From Nocardioides oleivorans (lineage in GTDB: Bacteria; Actinomycetota; Actinomycetes; Propionibacteriales; Nocardioidaceae): a stretch of DNA of 64,000 bases. Numbering within the stretch: position 1 is the first letter of the stretch; each line of letters begins with the position of its first letter. The translations under genes and the position numbers were made by a program. The stretch lies in assembly GCF_004137255.1 (NCBI RefSeq), contig NZ_SDWT01000001.1, positions 868,001 to 932,000 on the forward strand, in the 5' to 3' direction. Below the pieces are notes generated by a model. The model did not search any database. It was not told where the DNA came from and was given only the letters and a program-made list of their open reading frames with translations. Positions 60,370 through 64,000 of the stretch are shown one piece after another.

Positions 60370-61059
60370 CTAGACGCGGGCGGAGACGGGCACCGGGCGC
60401 GTCTGGTGCACCTCGACGTCGGTGTCACCCGACATGAGGAGGCCGTGCTGGATCGCCCAGAGGACAGCCTGAGATCGTGAGGTGACCTCGATCTTGGCGT
60501 AGGCCCCGCGGATGTAGGACTTCACCGAGTTGATGCTGAGGTTCGTCTCGTCCGCGATCTCACGGTTCGCCCGTCCGGCAGCGATCAGCGCGAGGACCTC
60601 GGTCTCGCGCTGGGTGAGGTGCCACTGCTCGGCGCTCGGCGAGGACGTGTCGTCCCGGCCGGTCCAGGCGTCGACCCGGGTGCGGCCGTCGGCGATGTGG
60701 AGCAGGTTCCACACCAGGCGGCGCGACGGGAGCCACTTGCTCACGAAGCCCGCCGCCCCGCGGGACATCTCGGTCGAGACGGCCTCGGGGCTGCAGTCCC
60801 AGCCGTAGGCGACCATGCGGGAGGAGAAGCGCTGGGGCATGCCCCGGCTGCCGGAGGCGCGGGTCGGGCTCGCGGGGTCGTAGAGGGTGAGGTCGCACAG
60901 CGGTGCGGCCTCACCCGACCGGTGCGGCACGACGGTGACGTACGCTGCGTGCGGCTCGAGCATGGAGCGGAGCCCGTGCACGACGAGCTCGCTCTCGTCG
61001 AGGACCGCCACCTTGATATGTCGGGCGGTGGGTGCGGGGGGCTTCTCCATGGGGGTCAT
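60370..61059 (-). CDS. Orphan NarL/LuxR-type response regulator
   Basis: 229 residues. Receiver-like N-terminus with VAVLDESELVV (acidic pair), CDLTLYD (candidate phospho-Asp) and GFVSKW (Lys); the Thr/Ser position is uncertain, so phosphorylation may be atypical. C-terminal LuxR helix-turn-helix (LTQRETEVLALIAAGRANREIA, then SINSVKSYIRGAYAKI). No kinase is adjacent. ATG 61059 or 61050, GAAAG in front. Located in the ANTAR cluster. Confidence 0.85.
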   Translation of the reverse strand: MTPMEKPPAPTARHIKVAVLDESELVVHGLRSMLEPHAAYVTVVPHRSGEAAPLCDLTLYDPASPTRASGSRGMPQRFSSRMVAYGWDCSPEAVSTEMSRGAAGFVSKWLPSRRLVWNLLHIADGRTRVDAWTGRDDTSSPSAEQWHLTQRETEVLALIAAGRANREIADETNLSINSVKSYIRGAYAKIEVTSRSQAVLWAIQHGLLMSGDTDVEVHQTRPVPVSARV

Positions 61060-61105
61060 CAGCTTTCATTCGTTGCGAGTCGTGCACGTGGATTTGTTTC
61101 GGGTG

Positions 61106-61762
61106 TCAGGCGAGCAGGCTCTGGGCCACCATCGCGACCTGGATCTCGGCGATGCCCGCGCGGTGTGCCGCCTCGCGCACCATGGCCAGTGCCTCGTCGG
61201 TCGTGACGCCCGTCCGGGCCGCGACCAGGCCGACGGCCACGTCGACCATCCGCTGCTCGCGCAGCCGCTCGGGTGCGGCCTCGGCTCGACGCAGGGTGTC
61301 GAAGCCGAGGTCGGCGTTGGTCACCGCTCCCGCCTGCCAGGCGCCGAGGGTGTCCACCAGCTCGTCGATCCGGTCGTGGAAGGCGTGCGGTGTCGAGGCG
61401 TAGAGATCGATGTTGAGCACCACGCGGCCGTGCTCGACCACCGGGATCGACACGGTGCTCGCGATGCCGGCGAAGGCGCGTTCGCGGGCCATCTCGGCCC
61501 ACCCGTCCTCGTCGAGGGCATGGAGGTCGAACCGCTCGGACTCGTCGGTGCGCGGCGGAGACGCCAGGCGCTGTGCCGCCGACACGTCGTCGACCAGCGT
61601 GAACGTCAGGTCGTCCTCGAGCAGCGTGACGCTGACGGCGACGCACTCCGGAACGGTGCGCACCGCCCATCCCTCGATGACCCTCAGCAACGCCTCGACG
61701 TCGTCGAGCGTCGGTGTCACGTACTCGTCGAGGGCTTCCCGGCTCTGGGGCAGCAGCTCCAC
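61106..61762 (-). CDS. GAF-ANTAR regulator (divergent member)
   Basis: 218 residues. A GAF-like domain (CVAVSVTLLEDDLTFTLVDD, TVSIPVVEHGRVVLNIDLY) and an ANTAR domain (VDVAVGLVAARTGVTTDEALAMVREAAHRA) at the C-terminus, less conserved than the two plus-strand copies. I choose the GTG at 61762 with GAGGGG in front; an ATG at 61909 would add about 49 residues. The LuxR-type gene begins 46 bases after its stop, on the same strand. Confidence 0.82.
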   Translation of the reverse strand: MELLPQSREALDEYVTPTLDDVEALLRVIEGWAVRTVPECVAVSVTLLEDDLTFTLVDDVSAAQRLASPPRTDESERFDLHALDEDGWAEMARERAFAGIASTVSIPVVEHGRVVLNIDLYASTPHAFHDRIDELVDTLGAWQAGAVTNADLGFDTLRRAEAAPERLREQRMVDVAVGLVAARTGVTTDEALAMVREAAHRAGIAEIQVAMVAQSLLA

Positions 61763-61966
61763 GGCAATCCCCCTCGCGCTCGTCGGTCCTGTGACTTCGA
61801 TCGTGCCTGTGCGGGTCGAGTGGGACCACACCCGCCGGGGCGTGCGCTCATCGTCGTACCTGGATTCGTACCCCTGATCCTCCCGGGCATACGGGTGTGG
61901 CGCCGACATCGGGGTCGGCGGTAGGCATGGACGTGTGCAGTTCCGCACGACCGTGAAGGAGTCTCG

Positions 61967-62134
61967 ATGAGCAACCCGCAGGACGACCCGCAGACACATC
62001 TCGACACCGACCCCGTCAATGAGCCCGACCAGGAGCCCGACTCCCAGGACGACCCCGCGCACGACACCGACGAGGACGAGGGCTGGGAGTCCGAGGGTGG
62101 GGCCAACCCGGCGGGGCCGGCCACGGACACGTGA
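61967..62134 (+). CDS. Small acidic protein
   Basis: 55 residues, very rich in Asp, Glu and Pro (about a third acidic), predicted disordered, no Lys or Arg. AAGGAG lies 6 bases before the ATG, which is the strongest sign that it is a gene. A hairpin follows at 62157-62187. No family recognised. It might be a scaffold or decoy for nucleic-acid-binding proteins (speculation). Confidence 0.6.
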   Translation: MSNPQDDPQTHLDTDPVNEPDQEPDSQDDPAHDTDEDEGWESEGGANPAGPATDT

Positions 62135-62156
62135 GGCCTCGTCGCGGGACCGGACG

Positions 62157-62187
62157 GGACTGACCGTTCGGGCAGCTGGTCCAGTCC
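62157..62187 (+). terminator. Hairpin after the small acidic gene
   Basis: GGACTGACC (62157-62165) pairs with GGTCCAGTCC (62178-62187) with one bulged base and a 12-base loop. Lies 23 bases after the stop. Confidence 0.4.
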
Positions 62188-62262
62188 GGCGGAACCGAGC
62201 GACCGAAGCGTCGTTGAGGGGTCATCTGACGACATCTCGGCACGACACGACGGAGGACGACC

Positions 62263-62352
62263 ATGATCATCCTGGACGACGCAGCGTGTGAAGCGCTGGA
62301 CCGCAAGCGCCGGGCCGGTCGCGGCGAGCGCGAGGACGTGCCCGCGACCTGA
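62263..62352 (+). CDS. Possible micro-protein
   Basis: 29 residues beginning with hydrophobic MIIL and then highly charged (Asp, Arg, Glu). GGAGGA lies 5 bases before the ATG, a near-perfect ribosome-binding site. Nothing else supports it; it may be a real small protein or a leader peptide. It converges on the rhomboid-like gene 15 bases away. Confidence 0.35.
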   Translation: MIILDDAACEALDRKRRAGRGEREDVPAT

Positions 62353-62367
62353 CGGGTCGTCCGGGCC

Positions 62368-62994
62368 TCAGTAGGACGGGCGGTAGGTGTCGTTCGCCGC
62401 GACGCGTCGACGTGTGGTCAGCAGCCGCGCGGCGAGGAAGCCGCCGATCGCGCCGAACAGGTGGCCCTGCCACGAGACGCCGGGCGTGCCCGGCAACACG
62501 CCGAGCAGCACGCTGCTGTAGACGAGGAACACCCCGACACCGACGAAGATCTCGATGGAGTTGCGGTTGAGGAACCCGCGCACGACCAGGTAGACGATCC
62601 AGCCGAAGATCAGCACCGAGGCGCCGGCGTGGTTGCTGGAGGGCTGCGCGACGAGCCAGACACCCAGCCCGCCGACGACCCAGATGATCGCCGTCGCGAG
62701 CAGCCCGCGGGCGATCCCGGTGGCCAGGGTGAGGAAGCCGAGCACGACCACGGGCACGGTGTTGCTGACCAGGTGGTCGAAGCCGAAGTGCAGCACGGGG
62801 GCCAGGGCGATGCCGACCAGTCCGTCCTCCGTGCGGGGCTGGACGCCGTACGCGTCGAGGGCATGGCCGGACGCCGTGTCGACGATCTCCAGCACCCACA
62901 GCAGCGCCACGAAGCCGCCGGTGATCAGCGCGGCGCTCCTCCAGGCGGGCTCGCGGTCCACTCCCGTCCGTCTCGCGGTCTGCATGCCCCTCAT
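62368..62994 (-). CDS. Rhomboid-family intramembrane serine protease
   Basis: 208 residues with six transmembrane helices. Catalytic Ser in NHAGASVLIFGW (GxS motif) and His in GHLFGAIGGFLAARL, with the conserved Asn-His of helix 2 replaced by a related FGFDHLVSN segment. It would cleave transmembrane substrates within the bilayer. ATG 62994 or 62985; no good ribosome-binding site. Six bases after it lies in tandem behind the PPOX gene with 22 bases between. Confidence 0.88.
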   Translation of the reverse strand: MRGMQTARRTGVDREPAWRSAALITGGFVALLWVLEIVDTASGHALDAYGVQPRTEDGLVGIALAPVLHFGFDHLVSNTVPVVVLGFLTLATGIARGLLATAIIWVVGGLGVWLVAQPSSNHAGASVLIFGWIVYLVVRGFLNRNSIEIFVGVGVFLVYSSVLLGVLPGTPGVSWQGHLFGAIGGFLAARLLTTRRRVAANDTYRPSY

Positions 62995-63016
62995 CGTGAC
63001 AGCCGGGGTGAAAGCC

Positions 63017-63487
63017 TCAGCCGAGCTCGGGAGGGAAGCCCCCGGTCGAGACGGTGCCCCATCGGGTCGGGGTGATCCGCAGCAGCGACTTCCCCTGGTC
63101 GACCATGGCCTGCCGGTACTCGTCCCAGTCGGAGTGCTCACCCGCGATGTTGCGGAAGTACTCCACGAACCCGTCGAGCGCCTCGTCCCCCTCGCTCGCG
63201 TCGAGCACCTCGGCGTCGCCGTCGACCTGCACCCAGGCGTCGTCCCACTCGTCGGAGAGCACGACGACGGAGACCTCGGGGCGCTGCCGGGCGTTCTTCG
63301 TCTTGGCGCGCTGGGGGTAGGTCGCCACGACGATCCGCCCGCTGTCGTCGACACCACCGGTCACCGGCGAGGCCTGCGGAGTCCCGTCGGCGCGCCTGGT
63401 GAGCAGCACCATCCGGTGCCGGGGTCGTACGAAGTCCAGCAGCTCGTCGAGCCCGACCGAGGTGTTCGTCGCGATCCTGGGTGCCAT
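63017..63487 (-). CDS. PPOX-class F420-dependent oxidoreductase
   Basis: 156 residues, split beta-barrel of the pyridoxamine-5'-phosphate-oxidase superfamily. HRMVLLTRRADGTPQASPVTG opens the fold, and YPQRAKTKNARQRPEVSVVVL provides the cofactor-binding segment typical of actinobacterial F420 or FMN binders. The ATG at 63487 has TAGCGT ending exactly 7 bases upstream. It probably reduces an unidentified substrate with F420H2. The stem at 63502-63573 lies in its promoter region. Confidence 0.88.
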   Translation of the reverse strand: MAPRIATNTSVGLDELLDFVRPRHRMVLLTRRADGTPQASPVTGGVDDSGRIVVATYPQRAKTKNARQRPEVSVVVLSDEWDDAWVQVDGDAEVLDASEGDEALDGFVEYFRNIAGEHSDWDEYRQAMVDQGKSLLRITPTRWGTVSTGGFPPELG

Positions 63488-63493
63488 GCCTCC

Positions 63494-63499
63494 ACGCTA
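63494..63499 (-). promoter_or_regulatory. -10 box TAGCGT of the PPOX gene (leaderless)
   Basis: TANNNT hexamer ending at -7 of the ATG at 63487. The -35 region would lie inside the arm of the long hairpin that begins at 63502. Confidence 0.45.
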
Positions 63500-63501
63500 G
63501 C

Positions 63502-63573
63502 CCCCGATATCTAGGGACGATCTGGTGGGCGAAACCCCCGTCCGGCCCACCAGATCGTCCCCAGATATCAGGG
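63502..63573 (-). terminator. Long stem-loop with 29-bp arms
   Basis: Arms 63502-63530 and 63545-63573 with a 14-base loop. 27 of 29 positions are Watson-Crick paired in DNA; in minus-strand RNA the other two become G-U pairs, so all 29 pair there, but not in plus-strand RNA. It includes the M15 peptidase stop codon. May terminate that transcript, or regulate the PPOX gene. Confidence 0.7.
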
Positions 63574-64000
63574 TCGGCGGCGGACGGAGCCGTCGGCGAG
63601 CATCTCGGGGCAGGTTCCGCCGGGGGTGGTGCGCAGCTCGAAGTGCCAGATCTCGTTGGCGAAGGTCTGGCAGAGGCCGAACTCGCTGCCGTGCTGGCCC
63701 ACCCAGATCGCCCCGTCGGTGGGCCCGACGTCGATCGCGTCGCCCGTGACGTGCGCGGACTGGTCGGGGGCCGCGACCCAGCGGTTGGCCTCCTCGGTGC
63801 TGCCGTACTTCACGAGCGCGTCCTCGAAGAGCCGCTCCTGGTGGGCGCGGCTGCGCCACCCGCTGGTGATCACGAGGCGTACGCCGTCGCGCGCGGCGGC
63901 GGCGCGGGCGTCCTGGAAGGCCGAGCGCAGGGCGGGGTCGAGCCTGTCGAACTCCGGCTCACCGGTCGGCCGGGAGAGGTCCGGTGTCTCGCTGGAGCTG
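63568..64000 (-). CDS. M15 D-Ala-D-Ala carboxypeptidase-like (N-terminus beyond window)
   Basis: Partial; the frame is open to the right edge. VITSGWRSRAHQERLF, then SAHVTGDAIDVGP (His and Asp zinc ligands) and NEIWHFEL (catalytic and ligand His/Glu) mark the VanY/M15 family, which trims peptidoglycan stems. The visible N-terminal part is Ala/Arg-rich linker; a signal peptide would be outside the window. The stop lies inside the long stem-loop. Confidence 0.85.
   Translation of the reverse strand, partial: SSSETPDLSRPTGEPEFDRLDPALRSAFQDARAAAARDGVRLVITSGWRSRAHQERLFEDALVKYGSTEEANRWVAAPDQSAHVTGDAIDVGPTDGAIWVGQHGSEFGLCQTFANEIWHFELRTTPGGTCPEMLADGSVRRRP

Overview
The window reads as the chromosome of a high-GC actinobacterium, most likely Nocardioides or another member of the Nocardioidaceae. 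Evidence: strong G/C bias at third codon positions, many GTG starts and some TTG starts, the conserved tilS/hpt/ftsH/folE/folP/folB/folK/DUF3180 block, an actinobacterial lipoprotein and ABC repertoire, MASE1 and GAF-ANTAR signalling proteins, and an F420-linked PPOX protein. Many starts have an actinobacterial leaderless layout (TANNNT ending 7-9 bases before the start codon). I saw no rRNA, tRNA, CRISPR array, prophage or recognisable transposase. The species assignment is inference.

Layout. 0-2 kb: a sulfotransferase (cut by the left edge) divergent from a family 2 glycosyltransferase. 2-5.5 kb: an osmoprotectant ABC importer, with binding protein and two permeases on the minus strand and the ATPase divergent. 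5.5-17.1 kb: tandem GNAT protein, coiled-coil membrane protein, DUF3180, folate genes folK/B/P/E, ftsH, hpt, a histidine kinase and single-domain response regulator lying inside the usual tilS-hpt linkage, tilS, and an F420-associated zincin. 17.4-22 kb: D,D-carboxypeptidase, pyrophosphatase, Lon. 22-27 kb: an ECF41-type sigma factor with its carboxymuconolactone-decarboxylase partner and a matching promoter, hydrolase, methyltransferase, acyl-CoA oxidase. 27-31.7 kb: second sulfotransferase, an NlpC/P60 hydrolase with a long Thr-Pro linker, an AbiEi/DUF559 nuclease-like gene flanked by inverted repeats, and a PAP2 membrane protein. 31.8-35.6 kb: thiamine ABC importer under a TPP riboswitch. 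35.6-43.9 kb: ElaA acetyltransferase overlapping a truncated aldehyde dehydrogenase, a cobalamin-binding-like protein, a MarR regulator, fused isobutyryl-CoA mutase IcmF, and a VanZ-RDD-YdcF fusion. 43.9-48 kb: MASE1 kinase, SurA-N lipoprotein, small stress-type proteins. 48-56 kb: amine/polyamine-type catabolism with a PucR regulator. 56-62.4 kb: a regulatory island (SigB/F-type sigma, AraC, four ANTAR proteins, orphan LuxR regulator, two tiny genes). 62.4-64 kb: rhomboid-like protein, PPOX protein, partial M15 peptidase.

The most unusual feature is a dispersed repeat of about 82 bp made of two adjacent palindromes, present four times (near 27.8, 29.5, 30.6 and 46.9 kb). Two copies in inverted orientation enclose exactly one gene, the AbiEi/DUF559 protein, giving an insertion-sequence-sized unit (about 1.2 kb) without a known transposase. 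Other points of note are the ECF41 promoter, a MarR-type operator on the icmF promoter, and a 29-bp stem at 63.5 kb that pairs fully only in minus-strand RNA. All functions were assigned by reading motifs and family resemblance; no database search was possible.
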